Source: Caldilineae bacterium
Lineage (GTDB): Bacteria > Chloroflexota > Anaerolineae > Epilineales > Epilineaceae
Direction: 5' to 3'
NCBI GenBank assembly: GCA_020634625.1
Contig: JACKBJ010000007.1
Coordinates: 74,545-138,544, forward strand
DNA length: 64,000 nt
Part shown: positions 34,292 through 43,551 of the stretch, piece after piece
How positions within the stretch are numbered: the first letter of the stretch is position 1
How the letters are laid out: the number at the start of each line of letters is the position of its first letter
Notes under the pieces: generated by a model
The model's database searches: none
Seen by the model: the letters and a program-made list of their open reading frames with translations, nothing else
Told to the model about the DNA's origin: nothing
Position numbers and translations under genes: made by a program

Positions 34292-35275
34292 ATGTCAGAA
34301 ACGCGCCAGGCCGGCCAGACCGGCCCCCGTCGCTGCGTCGTCACCGGCGCCGCCGGCTTCATCGGCAGCCACCTGGCCGAGGCCCTGCTGGCCGCCGGCC
34401 ACCGGGTCGTCGGCATCGACTGCTTCACCGACTACTACGACCCGGCCGTCAAGCGGCGCAACGTCGAGCCCGCGCTGGCCTCGGCATGCTTCAGCCTGGC
34501 CGAGGTCGACCTGCGCCGCGACGACCTGGCCCCGCTGGTCGAGGGCGCCGACGTGGTCTTCCACCTGGCGGCCATGCCCGGCCTGCTGCGCTCCTGGACC
34601 GACTTCGACGGCTACATGACCTGCAACGTGCAGGGCACCCAGCGCCTGCTGGAGGCCCTGCGCCAGGCCGGCTCGCCGCATCTGGTCCATGTCTCGACCT
34701 CCTCGGTCTACGGCCGCGACTCCTCGGGCGACGAGGATCGCATGCCCGCACCCATCTCGCCCTACGGCGTGACCAAGCTGGCGGCCGAGAAGCTGGTCCT
34801 GGCCTACGCCGACATCTTCGACCAGCCGGTGACGGTGCTGCGCTACTTCTCGATCTTCGGTCCCCGGCAGCGGCCCGACATGGGCTATCACATCTTCATC
34901 GAGCGCATCCTGGACGGGCTGCCGATCACCGTCTTCGGCGACGGCAGCCAGACGCGCGGCAACACCTTCGTCGACGACTGCGTGGCCGCGACCCTGGCCG
35001 CCATGGAGGCCGGACCGAGCGGCCAGGTCTTCAACGTCGGCGGCGGCGAGGTGGTGTCGGTGATCGACGTGCTGCGCCTGATCGAGGCCATCACCGAGCG
35101 CAAGGCCCGCATCGAGCACGGCCCGGCCCGGCCGGGCGAGCAGCAGCGCGCCCTGGCCGACACCCGCAAGGCCCGCGCGGCCTTCGGATGGTCGCCGCGC
35201 ACGGGCATCGAGGCCGGCCTGCGGGCCCAGGTCGCCTGGCACCTGGCCTTGCGCGGCGAGGCCCCGCGCGGCTAG
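34292..35275 (+). CDS. NAD-dependent nucleotide-sugar epimerase/dehydratase
   Basis: A 327-residue extended short-chain dehydrogenase. NAD binding GAAGFIGSH is at about 20-28, the S-T-S-S-V-Y-G segment supplies catalytic Ser/Thr, and the Y-x-x-x-K pair is in SPYGVTKLAAEK. The C-terminal part (DDCVAATLAAME, FNVGGGEVVSV) is typical of UDP-glucose/UDP-glucuronate 4-epimerase relatives. It would change a UDP- or dTDP-sugar for use by the following glycosyltransferases. It is the first gene of a plus-strand cluster running to 43525, 65 nt before the GT2 gene. Exact sugar is uncertain. Confidence 0.9.
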   Translation: MSETRQAGQTGPRRCVVTGAAGFIGSHLAEALLAAGHRVVGIDCFTDYYDPAVKRRNVEPALASACFSLAEVDLRRDDLAPLVEGADVVFHLAAMPGLLRSWTDFDGYMTCNVQGTQRLLEALRQAGSPHLVHVSTSSVYGRDSSGDEDRMPAPISPYGVTKLAAEKLVLAYADIFDQPVTVLRYFSIFGPRQRPDMGYHIFIERILDGLPITVFGDGSQTRGNTFVDDCVAATLAAMEAGPSGQVFNVGGGEVVSVIDVLRLIEAITERKARIEHGPARPGEQQRALADTRKARAAFGWSPRTGIEAGLRAQVAWHLALRGEAPRG

Positions 35276-35340
35276 GTCGGTTCCGCGCCGGCCCGGTCGG
35301 GGCGAGCGCGCCGGCCGATACCACGAGGGAGACGAGACCG

Positions 35341-36351
35341 ATGACCCAAGGCCCCATCACGAGCCCGCCGCCGGTCCGGCACGCAGCGGCGCCGGATCTC
35401 TCGGTGGTCATCCCGCTCTACAACGAGGTCGAGACGGTGCCCGAGCTGGCGCGGCGTCTGAGCGAAGCGCTCGAGCGCCTGGGCCGCAGCTGGGAGGTGG
35501 TCGTCGTCGACGACGGCTCGAGCGACGGATCCTTCGAGGCCCTGGCGGCGGTGCATCGTGCCGATCCACGCTTCCGCATCATCCAGCTGCGGCGCAACTT
35601 CGGCCAGACCCCCGCCTTCGCGGCCGGCTTCGACGCCGCGCGCGGCGCGGTGGTGGTGACCATGGACGCCGACCTGCAGAACGATCCGGACGACATCGGC
35701 AAGCTGCTCGACGAGATGGATGCCGGCGGCTACGACATCGTCAGCGGCTGGCGTCAGGACCGCAAGGAGCCGCTTCTCCTGCGGCGGATCCCCTCCTTCT
35801 TCGGCAACCGCGTCATGCGCGGCCTGACCGGCGTCAACCTGCGCGACACCGGCTGCTCGCTCAAGGCCTATCGCGGCGAGGTGATCAAGAACACGCGGCT
35901 CTACGGCAACTTCCACCGCTTCATCCCGGCCGTCGCTAGCTGGTACGGCGTGCGGGTGAGCGAGGTGCCGGTGCGCGACAACCAGCGTGCCCACGGCAGC
36001 TCCAAGTACGGCCGCGGGCTGGCGCGGGCACCGCGGGTCCTGCTCGACCTGCTGACCTTGCACTTCCTCCTGAACTACGCCACCCGGCCGATCCACATCT
36101 TCGGCGGCATGGGCATCGCCAGCTTCGGGCTGGGCTTCCTGATCTCGGCCTACCTGAGCTGGGTCAAGCTCTTCGGACACGAGAACATCGGCAACCGCCC
36201 GCTCCTGATGCTGGCGGTGCTGCTCATCATCATCGGCGTCCAGTTCGTTTCGATGGGCTTCCTGGGCGAGCTGATGGTCCGGACCTACTACGAGTCGCAG
36301 AACAAGCCGATCTACGCCGTGCGCGAGATGCTCGACGGGCCGGCCGCCTGA
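35341..36351 (+). CDS. GT2 family glycosyltransferase (polyprenyl-phosphate sugar transferase type)
   Basis: A 336-residue enzyme with an N-terminal GT-A fold and two C-terminal membrane helices. It would move a sugar from a nucleotide donor to a polyprenyl phosphate. DLSVVIPLYNE, VVVVDDGSSDGS and the DxD-containing TMDADLQNDP are classic, as is NLRDTGCSLKAYR and the QRAHGSSKYG segment of DPM1/ArnC-like enzymes. Helices are near 245-275 (GGMGIASFGLGFLISAYLS) and 285-310 (LLMLAVLLIIIGVQFVSMGF). GAGGGAG is the ribosome site. The product could feed the two PMT-like transferases downstream in the same cluster. Confidence 0.92.
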   Translation: MTQGPITSPPPVRHAAAPDLSVVIPLYNEVETVPELARRLSEALERLGRSWEVVVVDDGSSDGSFEALAAVHRADPRFRIIQLRRNFGQTPAFAAGFDAARGAVVVTMDADLQNDPDDIGKLLDEMDAGGYDIVSGWRQDRKEPLLLRRIPSFFGNRVMRGLTGVNLRDTGCSLKAYRGEVIKNTRLYGNFHRFIPAVASWYGVRVSEVPVRDNQRAHGSSKYGRGLARAPRVLLDLLTLHFLLNYATRPIHIFGGMGIASFGLGFLISAYLSWVKLFGHENIGNRPLLMLAVLLIIIGVQFVSMGFLGELMVRTYYESQNKPIYAVREMLDGPAA

Positions 36352-36388
36352 GGCCGAGCCCGAACCGTCGCAACCGAGGAGGAAGGCC

Positions 36389-39226
36389 ATGCCCGCCCTG
36401 CGGCGCGCCCTGTTGCCCATCGTGCTGATCGTCGGCCTGGCGCCGACCGTGGTTCCCGCGGCGGCGCCCGAGCCCGCGACCCTCGAGATCCCGGGCGGCG
36501 CGCTGTCGGCCGCCGGACCCGCGGCGCCCGCGCAGGTCGCGCCGGACTGGGAGCACAGCCTCCTGCCGGGCGGTGCCGTCCACGCGATCGAGGCCATGAA
36601 CCTGCCGGCCGAACAGCAGCCCGATCCACAGCTGCGTGCCATCCACGTCGCACCGGGCGCGCCGGCGGTCGACCTGCTGGTCGATGGCCGGGTGCAGGTC
36701 TCGGGTCTGGCCTACGGCAAGCCGGCGGGCTATGCCGACAGCCGCGAGGGCAGCCGGCGCATCCAGGCCGTTCCGGCCGGCGCCAGCGGCCCGATCCTGG
36801 CCGAGACGCGGCTGCGCCTCGACAAGGGGGGGCACTACAGCGCCCTGGTGCGGCCGGTCGCCGGTGCGCCGGGTGCCATCGGCCTGGATGCCTTCGCCGA
36901 TGGCCAGGCGCGACCGGGACCGGGCACGGCCCGGCTGCGGGTGATCAATGCCAGCGACCTGGCTTCGGTCGAGCTGGATCTGGCCGGCGGCGAGACGCGC
37001 TACCGACGGGTGCTGCCCGGTCGGATCGACGGCTACCAGACGCTGGACGCCGGCGGCGTCGAGGCCCGGTTGCGCGCGAGCGGCAGCCCGACGGTGCTGA
37101 CCCAGCTGCGGCTCGAGCTGGCCGAGCATGGGGTCTACAGCCTGTACGTCACCGGCGCCGGTGGTGCCACGCCGGTCTTGGGCCTGCTCGCGGAGCCGGC
37201 CAGCGAGCCGGCCCAGGTGCTGCTGGCCGCCGGCCTGACCGCGCATCGCTCGGCCCGCGGCCTGGCCTGGGAGCGCCAGACCGACGACCCGATCGACACG
37301 CGCTATGCGGTCTCGAACCTGGCGGGCGTCGTCTTTGCCCGCGATGCGACGGGCCAGGCCTGGCGCAGCCTCGACTTCGGTCGGCGCTGGTCGCGTGCCG
37401 CGGTTCCGGGCGAGGGCGATGGCCGCGTGCTGGCCATCGCGCCCAACTACGACCGCAACAGCCTGGCGCTGGCCATCGTCCAGACGGAGTGGCGCCTGTT
37501 CCGCTACGAGCAAGGGCTGCGCGACTGGGTCGACGTGGTCCTCAAACCCGGCGAGGTCCATGCGGTCGGCGCCGCTGCCTTCTCGCCGGTCTACGAGCGC
37601 GACGAGTTCGTGATCGTCGGCGCCGAGGACGGCATCTACCGCACCTCCGACGGCGGTCAGCGCTGGGAGCGGGTGGCCGTTCCGGCCGAGGGGGCGCCAG
37701 TCTTCGGCCCCGAGGGCGGCGCGCCCGAGTTCCAGGGCATGGCCCTGCCCGCCGATTTCGGCGACGACCTGAGCATCCGCTACGACCTGGACGATCGCAG
37801 CGTGATGGCCTGGAATGCCAGCGGCCTCTACCGCTCGGACGACGCCGGCGACAGCTGGCGCAAGCTGCCCTTGGCCGCGACGCGAATCCGCGATCTGAGC
37901 TTCTCGAACGGCTGGCCGGCCGATCCGGTCCTGGCCGTGGCACTGGCCGATCCCGGCCATGTGGGCGCCGTCTCCGAGGACGGCGGACAGAGCTGGCGCT
38001 TCGTCGACGCGCCGGCCGGCTCGCCGCTGACCGGCACCTCGGTGGCCCTGGCGCGCGACTTCGGCGTGCCCGGCTTCGACATCTGGTACGAGGACGACAA
38101 CCGCTCGATCCTGCACCTGCCCTTCCTGATCCTGACCGGCCGTCCGGCCGAGACCCGACCCTACGCCGCCGTCCCGACCGATCGGGGCAGCCGCGAGATC
38201 TACCTGGCCACCGACGGCGCCGGCCTGTGGCGCTCCAAGGATGCCGGCCGGACCTGGCCCGAGGCCCTGCGCGAGGCCTCGAACGCCACGCTCTTCAGCG
38301 CCTCGCCCAGCAGCGTCCTGATCCTGCCCGGCAGCCAGGGCCGCCTGGCCCTGGCCGGGACCGAGGCCTCGGGCCTCTACCGCTCCGAGGACGGCGGGCG
38401 CAACTGGCGGCCGGCGCCGGGTCTGCCGCAGGGCGACGGTCAGCGGGTGAATGCGCTTCTGGCCTCGCCGGCCTATGCCAGCGACGGCACGCTCTTCGCG
38501 GCCGCCGAGAGCGGTCTCTGGATCAGCCGCGACCGCGGCGCCAGCTGGCAGCCCAGCGCCGCGACGGCGCCGGTGCGCAGCCTGGCGATCTCGCCGGCCT
38601 ACGCCAGCGACCGCAGCCTGCTGGCCGACGGCCGCATCTCGCGCGACGGCGGCGCCAGCTGGGCCTGGCTGCCGGATGCCGAGGGCAAGGAATGGACCGC
38701 CGCCGCCTTCTCGCCCAAGTACGCCAGCGATCAGCGGCTCTGGATCGCGCGGCGGGTGGCCGCCGACGCGGTGGACGCCGACGCCTACTCGATCTGGGCC
38801 TCCAAGGACGGGGGCGCGAGCTTCGACGTGGTCGACGACAGCAGCTTGCGCCGGCGCACGGTGTTGGCGCTGCACGCGGTCGCGGTGGGCGCCGATCCGC
38901 TGCGCATCTTCGCCGGCACCGAGCGCGGCCTGGTGGTCTCGACCGACGACGGCGTGGAATGGGACTCGGTGACCGGCCTGCCCAGCCAGAGCTACGTGCA
39001 GCTGGTCAGCGTCTTGCGCAGCCAGCCCTTCACCACGGCCGTCATCGCGGCGCTGGGCGAGAAGACCGTGATCTGGTCGACCGATCGCGGCGCGCACTGG
39101 TCGGAGGGGCCGCGCGGCATCGAGCTGGGGGAGGGACTCAGCATCGGCGAGGACGGGCAGAGCCTGCTTCTGGCCCGTCAGCTGGGCATGTCGCGCTTCG
39201 GTGGCATCTCGGTCGGCGGGGAATGA
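36389..39226 (+). CDS. Secreted DUF4397 and BNR/sialidase-like repeat protein
   Basis: A 945-residue exported protein, ATG at 36389 with GAGGAGGAAGG. The signal peptide (LLPIVLIVGLAPTVVPAAA) is followed by two DUF4397-like beta domains (about 60-260; RLRVINASDLASVELDL). Then come BNR/Asp-box repeats typical of sialidase or Vps10 propellers: GIYRTSDGGQRWERV, GLYRSDDAGDSWRKL, GLWRSKDAGRTWPEA, GLYRSEDGGRNWRPA, GLWISRDRGASWQPS and ASKDGGASFDVV. No catalytic sialidase residues are evident, so it is a structural or ligand-binding propeller. It lies between GT2 and the membrane transferases with only 22-37 nt gaps, so it belongs to the same operon; it may be the glycosylated product or a surface protein of the pathway. 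Confidence 0.83.
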   Translation: MPALRRALLPIVLIVGLAPTVVPAAAPEPATLEIPGGALSAAGPAAPAQVAPDWEHSLLPGGAVHAIEAMNLPAEQQPDPQLRAIHVAPGAPAVDLLVDGRVQVSGLAYGKPAGYADSREGSRRIQAVPAGASGPILAETRLRLDKGGHYSALVRPVAGAPGAIGLDAFADGQARPGPGTARLRVINASDLASVELDLAGGETRYRRVLPGRIDGYQTLDAGGVEARLRASGSPTVLTQLRLELAEHGVYSLYVTGAGGATPVLGLLAEPASEPAQVLLAAGLTAHRSARGLAWERQTDDPIDTRYAVSNLAGVVFARDATGQAWRSLDFGRRWSRAAVPGEGDGRVLAIAPNYDRNSLALAIVQTEWRLFRYEQGLRDWVDVVLKPGEVHAVGAAAFSPVYERDEFVIVGAEDGIYRTSDGGQRWERVAVPAEGAPVFGPEGGAPEFQGMALPADFGDDLSIRYDLDDRSVMAWNASGLYRSDDAGDSWRKLPLAATRIRDLSFSNGWPADPVLAVALADPGHVGAVSEDGGQSWRFVDAPAGSPLTGTSVALARDFGVPGFDIWYEDDNRSILHLPFLILTGRPAETRPYAAVPTDRGSREIYLATDGAGLWRSKDAGRTWPEALREASNATLFSASPSSVLILPGSQGRLALAGTEASGLYRSEDGGRNWRPAPGLPQGDGQRVNALLASPAYASDGTLFAAAESGLWISRDRGASWQPSAATAPVRSLAISPAYASDRSLLADGRISRDGGASWAWLPDAEGKEWTAAAFSPKYASDQRLWIARRVAADAVDADAYSIWASKDGGASFDVVDDSSLRRRTVLALHAVAVGADPLRIFAGTERGLVVSTDDGVEWDSVTGLPSQSYVQLVSVLRSQPFTTAVIAALGEKTVIWSTDRGAHWSEGPRGIELGEGLSIGEDGQSLLLARQLGMSRFGGISVGGE

Positions 39227-39248
39227 GCGCCGCAGGGGGGAAGGTCGG

Positions 39249-40574
39249 GTGCGCGAGCCGATGAACCGGGCCGCCTGGCGGGCGCTCTGGCAGCGGCCGG
39301 GGGCCCGTCTGGCCCTCGACCTGCTGCTGGCACTGCTGGTCTTCGCGGCCGCCATCGGCCCGCGCCTGGAGATCGCGCGCGGCTACGACACGCCGCCTCA
39401 GAGCGAGGAGCGGCTCTACAACCGCTACGCCATCCCCTGGGCGCGCGGCGAGGGCGCCGAGCCGCGCGAGCTGGCCTTCCCCTGGCATCCGCTCGGCTCC
39501 TTCACCCACCGGCCGCCGGGCTACGTGCTGTTCCTGGGCTCGATCTACCGGCTGGCCGGCGAGGAGAACTTCGCGGCGGTGCGCGAGGTCCAGGCCTGGA
39601 TGGACGCCAGCAGCATGGTCTTGATCCTCGTCGCCGGCTGCCTGGTCTTCGGCGGGCTCCTGGGCCGCGCCGTCGGCTTCAGCGCCGCCCTGCTGGTGGC
39701 GCGCTACGACTTCCTGAGCCTCTTCGTGGCGCGCCTGCTGTCCGAGACGCTCTACCTCTGGCTCAGCCTGCTCTTCGTGGTCCTGGCGCTGGCGGCGCTG
39801 CGCTGGCGGCGGCCGAGCCTGAGCCTGGCGGCCGCGGCGGCCCTCGGCCTGACCAACATCACACGGCCCTTCATGGTCTTCGTGCTGCCCGGCTACCTGC
39901 TCTGGCTGCTGCTGGCGCCGGCGCTGCCCGACAAGCGGCGGCACCTGGCCCTGGCCCTGGCCGGCATGCTGCTCACGGTCGGCCCGGTGACCCTGCGCAA
40001 CTGGCAGTTCCATGGCCGCTTCATCCTGATCTCGACCAACGGCGGCTACACCTTCTACAAGAGCCTGACCGAGGTGCCGGACCTGAGCGCGCCGGAGGAG
40101 ATTCCGAGCGAGGAATCGATCGACGCGCTGGGGCTGGGCGAGGTGGCCGAGCAGGCCGCCTTCCGCCGCGCGGCGCTGGACTACCTGCGCGCGCACCCGG
40201 CGGACGCGCCCAAGATCTACGCCCGCAAGCTGGGCATCCTCTGGGACGCCAAGGGCGGCCACCGGATCTCGCACGAGCTGATGCTCACGCCGGACGACGA
40301 ATGGCTCTACCCCCTGGTGCTGGTCGGCGCCCTGCTCGGCCTGGCGCTGCGACCGCGGCTGGCCTGGCATCCGCGCCTCCTGCTGTCGGGCAGCATCGCC
40401 AGCCAATACCTGGTCAGCCTGATCGCCAACGCCGAGGTGCGCTACCGCGTTCCGATCGTGCCGCTGCTGGCGCTGCTGGCGGCCTGGCTCGTCTGGGGCC
40501 TGGTCGATTGGGTCTGGCGGCGACCGGGCGCCGATCGGGCGCCCGCCCGCCTGGCCGCGGCGCCCTCCGCGTGA
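39249..40574 (+). CDS. GT39/PMT-like membrane glycosyltransferase
   Basis: A 441-residue polytopic protein; GTG at 39249 is favoured because GGGGAAGG lies 5 nt upstream, with ATG at 39261 as alternative. The first helix (ALDLLLALLVFAAAIG) is followed by an extracytoplasmic loop, as in ArnT/PMT proteins, where the acidic residue sits after helix 1 (here in a YDTPPQSEERLY segment). About ten hydrophobic helices follow. Such enzymes move a sugar from a polyprenyl phosphate to protein or lipid outside the membrane. The stop overlaps the next GTG (GTGA at 40571). Confidence 0.75.
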   Translation: MREPMNRAAWRALWQRPGARLALDLLLALLVFAAAIGPRLEIARGYDTPPQSEERLYNRYAIPWARGEGAEPRELAFPWHPLGSFTHRPPGYVLFLGSIYRLAGEENFAAVREVQAWMDASSMVLILVAGCLVFGGLLGRAVGFSAALLVARYDFLSLFVARLLSETLYLWLSLLFVVLALAALRWRRPSLSLAAAAALGLTNITRPFMVFVLPGYLLWLLLAPALPDKRRHLALALAGMLLTVGPVTLRNWQFHGRFILISTNGGYTFYKSLTEVPDLSAPEEIPSEESIDALGLGEVAEQAAFRRAALDYLRAHPADAPKIYARKLGILWDAKGGHRISHELMLTPDDEWLYPLVLVGALLGLALRPRLAWHPRLLLSGSIASQYLVSLIANAEVRYRVPIVPLLALLAAWLVWGLVDWVWRRPGADRAPARLAAAPSA

Positions 40575-43525
40575 TCCAGCGGCTGCGCAGGCGCTGGCCG
40601 GACCTGTTGGCGCTCCTGCTCTTCCTGAGCATCGCCTGGCTCTACTACTGGCGGCTGGATGCCTGGCTGATCAACGACGACGAGGGCAGCTACCTGTACG
40701 CGGCCTGGCGCATCGGCCTGGGCGAGCTGCCCTACCGCGACTTCCTCACGCCCCAGCTGCCGGCCTTTCTGATGCCCGGCGGCTGGCTGATGGCCTGGCT
40801 CGGCCCCGCGCTCGGCCCGACCCGAGCCCTGGCCGCGGCCCTGACCCTGGCCGCCGGCTTGTTGACCTGGGCCAGCGCGCGCCGGCTCTTCGGCCCGCTG
40901 GTGGCCCTGCTGGCGGGCGCGGCCCTGCTCCTGCAGCCCGACGTCTTCCTGCAGGGCCGCAGCTTTCGTGCCGACCCCTTCATGCTGGCCTTCGCCGCGC
41001 TGGGCCTCTACCTCTTCGCCCGCGCCGCCTTCCCGCGGCCGGGCCAGATCGACCCGCCCGACCGGCGCTGGCTGGTCGCCGCCGGCCTGGCCTTCGGCCT
41101 GGCCACGCTGTCGAAGCTCTTCGGCCCCTTCGCCCTGGCCGGCTGCCTGGCCTGGCTCCTGGTCGACGGCTGGCGCCGGGGTCGGGCCTGGCGGGCGATC
41201 CTGCTCGACGGCCTGGCGGCCGGCCTGCCCTGCGTCCTGGTCGTGGGCGCCGGCCTGGGCCTCTTTGCCTACATCGCCGGGGCGGACCTGGTCTATGCCG
41301 CGGTCATCGGCCACCACACCCGGCAGGGCGCTGGCACCCCGGCCATCCAGGTCCTGTCCAGCGGCCTGGCCTTCTTCGGCGCCTTCCTGCGCCAGAACAA
41401 CAACGCCCTCCTGGTCTGCGTCGCCCTCGCCGTGGCGGCGACCGCCTGGCCGGCCCGCGACCGCCGCGCCCTGCTCTTCGGCTGGCAGCTACCGACCGCC
41501 TTGATCTTCCTCTTGCTGTCGCGCGAGAAGTACCCGCGCCACCTGGTCTACCTGATGCCGGCCCTGGCCACCCTCTTCGCCCTGGGCCTGCAGGGCCTCC
41601 TGGATGGCGCGCGGGCGCTGCTGCTCGGCGCCCCCGATATCCGAAGCGCTCCGGCGCCCGGGGACGCCCAATCGGCCACGCGCCTTCGTCGGCAGCTGCC
41701 CGGCCTGATCGGCGCCCTGACGCTGGCGCTGGCGCTGGCCCTGCTCCTGCCCTGGCGGCTGCTGGACCGCGACCATGCCTTTCGCTGGGAGACCGGCACC
41801 GAGAAGCTGGCCGACGTCGTGCGCCTGCTGACCGGGCCCGAGGAGCTGCTCTTCTCGGACTACTCCGAGCTGAACTTCTATGCCCGCCGGCCGACCACCT
41901 ATTCGGCCGCCTCGCTCTCGGCCGGCGCCGCCGGCAGCGGCCAGATCACCTGGGCGCGCATCGAGGCCGAGCTGGCCGGCCGTCTGCCGCCGCTGATCGT
42001 CCTCGACACCGATGCCGAGTACGCCCACCTCAGCTTCCTGACCGACCGACCGGCCTTCGACGCCTGGCTGGCCGAGCACTACGGCCCGCCGGCCGGCTTC
42101 ATCCAACGCGACTACCAACGCTATCGTGTCTACGCGCCCCTGGATCGACCCTTGCCGACCCGCGCCCGCTTCGCCGGCGGTCCGAGCCTGCTGGCGGCGG
42201 CCAGCGAGTCGGGCCAGGCCGGCTCGGGCGATCGGCTCGAGCTGCGCACGGCCTGGCGCATGCCGGAGCCCGAGCCGGGCGCCGAGCCGGAGCCGATCGC
42301 CGACCTCGGCTTGACCCTGCGCCTGCTCGACGGCCGCGGCCGGGAGTGGGCCCAGGGCGACGCCGGCCTCCTGGCCTCCGACGGCGCCGACCGCCTGCGC
42401 GTCCGGCCGACCAGCCGCTGGCGCCCGGGCGAGATCAGCGCCCAACGCCTGGCCATCACCGTTCCGCTGGGCCTGCCGCCGGGCAGCTACGACCTGGTGC
42501 TGGGCCTGTATCGGCGGGGCGACGATGCCGGTGCTGCCGTGGCCGGTCTGGATGCCTTCGACGCCGGTGGGCAGCCCCTGGGCCAGAGCGTGCTGGTCGG
42601 CCAGGTCCGGATCGCGGCCTGGCCGGTCGAGGCCGATCGCGTCCCCGCCAGCCTGCTCGACCTCGACCTGCGCCAGCGGCCGGCCCTTCCGGCCGATGCG
42701 CCCCTGCGCCTGCTCGGGCGGGGGCCGCTGCCGACCGCCTCGGTCGAGGCCGGACGGGTCCTGCCGCTCGACCTCTGGTGGGCCGCGACGGGCCCGGCGC
42801 CCGACCGCGCCCTGCGCCTGACCCTCTCGGATGCCGCCAGCGGCGCCGTGGCCGCCGACTGGGTCGCCCAGCCCGGCGCGCCGGACGCCCTGGCCGCCGA
42901 TTGGCCGGCCGGCCCGCTGGTCTTGCGGCAGCGGGTCGACCTGCCGCTCGAACCCGACGCCGTCGGCGGAAGCTATCGCCTCGGCGCCGTGCTGGTCGAT
43001 GCGGCGGGGCGGTCCCTGCCCGGCGCCGAGCCGGTCGACCTGGGCCAGGTCGAGGTTCTGACCCGCGACCTCAGGGGCCACCGGTTCGGCGCCCCGAGCC
43101 CGGCTCCCGCCGAGGTTCGCTCGGCCCGCGTCGGCGACCTGGCCGAGCTGCTCGGCGTCGACCTCGAGCTCGCTCCCGATCTCGCGCTCGAGGTCGAGCT
43201 CAGCTGGCGCGCCATCAGCGCCTCGGCCATCCCCTATCGGGTGACGGTCCAGCTCCTATCGGACGCCGGGGCCAACCCCCGGGCCCTGGCCCAGCACGAC
43301 GGCGACCCGGCCGGGGGCGCGCGCCCGACCACCGGCTGGATTCGCGGCGAGCTGATCCGCGACCCGCACCGCCTGGACCTGCCGGCCGACCTGGCGCCCG
43401 GCAGCTACCCGCTCGTGGCCGCCTTCTACCATCCCCTCACGGGCGCGCGCCTGCCGGTCAGCGGCCCCGACGCCTGGCCCGGCGACCTGCTCCACCTGGC
43501 CGACCTCGCGATTCCGGAGCGCTGA
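40571..43525 (+). CDS. Large GT39/PMT-like membrane protein with C-terminal soluble domain
   Basis: A 984-residue protein whose GTG start overlaps the preceding stop. The N-terminal half (to about residue 400) is polytopic. Helix 1 (LLALLLFLSIAWLYYW) is followed by INDDEGSYLYAAWRIGLGELPYRD, whose acidic residues match the catalytic region of PMT/ArnT enzymes. The second half is soluble and probably extracytoplasmic: repeated beta-type units containing PPGSYDLVLGLYRR and APGSYPLVAAFYHP, similar to modules that follow many Chloroflexota and Cyanobacteria GT39 proteins. It is the last gene of the cluster. Role: transfer of a lipid-linked sugar to an exported acceptor, inferred. Confidence 0.8.
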   Translation: MIQRLRRRWPDLLALLLFLSIAWLYYWRLDAWLINDDEGSYLYAAWRIGLGELPYRDFLTPQLPAFLMPGGWLMAWLGPALGPTRALAAALTLAAGLLTWASARRLFGPLVALLAGAALLLQPDVFLQGRSFRADPFMLAFAALGLYLFARAAFPRPGQIDPPDRRWLVAAGLAFGLATLSKLFGPFALAGCLAWLLVDGWRRGRAWRAILLDGLAAGLPCVLVVGAGLGLFAYIAGADLVYAAVIGHHTRQGAGTPAIQVLSSGLAFFGAFLRQNNNALLVCVALAVAATAWPARDRRALLFGWQLPTALIFLLLSREKYPRHLVYLMPALATLFALGLQGLLDGARALLLGAPDIRSAPAPGDAQSATRLRRQLPGLIGALTLALALALLLPWRLLDRDHAFRWETGTEKLADVVRLLTGPEELLFSDYSELNFYARRPTTYSAASLSAGAAGSGQITWARIEAELAGRLPPLIVLDTDAEYAHLSFLTDRPAFDAWLAEHYGPPAGFIQRDYQRYRVYAPLDRPLPTRARFAGGPSLLAAASESGQAGSGDRLELRTAWRMPEPEPGAEPEPIADLGLTLRLLDGRGREWAQGDAGLLASDGADRLRVRPTSRWRPGEISAQRLAITVPLGLPPGSYDLVLGLYRRGDDAGAAVAGLDAFDAGGQPLGQSVLVGQVRIAAWPVEADRVPASLLDLDLRQRPALPADAPLRLLGRGPLPTASVEAGRVLPLDLWWAATGPAPDRALRLTLSDAASGAVAADWVAQPGAPDALAADWPAGPLVLRQRVDLPLEPDAVGGSYRLGAVLVDAAGRSLPGAEPVDLGQVEVLTRDLRGHRFGAPSPAPAEVRSARVGDLAELLGVDLELAPDLALEVELSWRAISASAIPYRVTVQLLSDAGANPRALAQHDGDPAGGARPTTGWIRGELIRDPHRLDLPADLAPGSYPLVAAFYHPLTGARLPVSGPDAWPGDLLHLADLAIPER

Positions 43526-43551
43526 CCCGGGCCTCGGCCAGCGGGCGAGGC

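Noticed and set aside
36389..39226. Active sialidase
   Set aside because: Only Asp-box repeats are present; the catalytic Arg triad, Tyr and Glu pattern was not seen.
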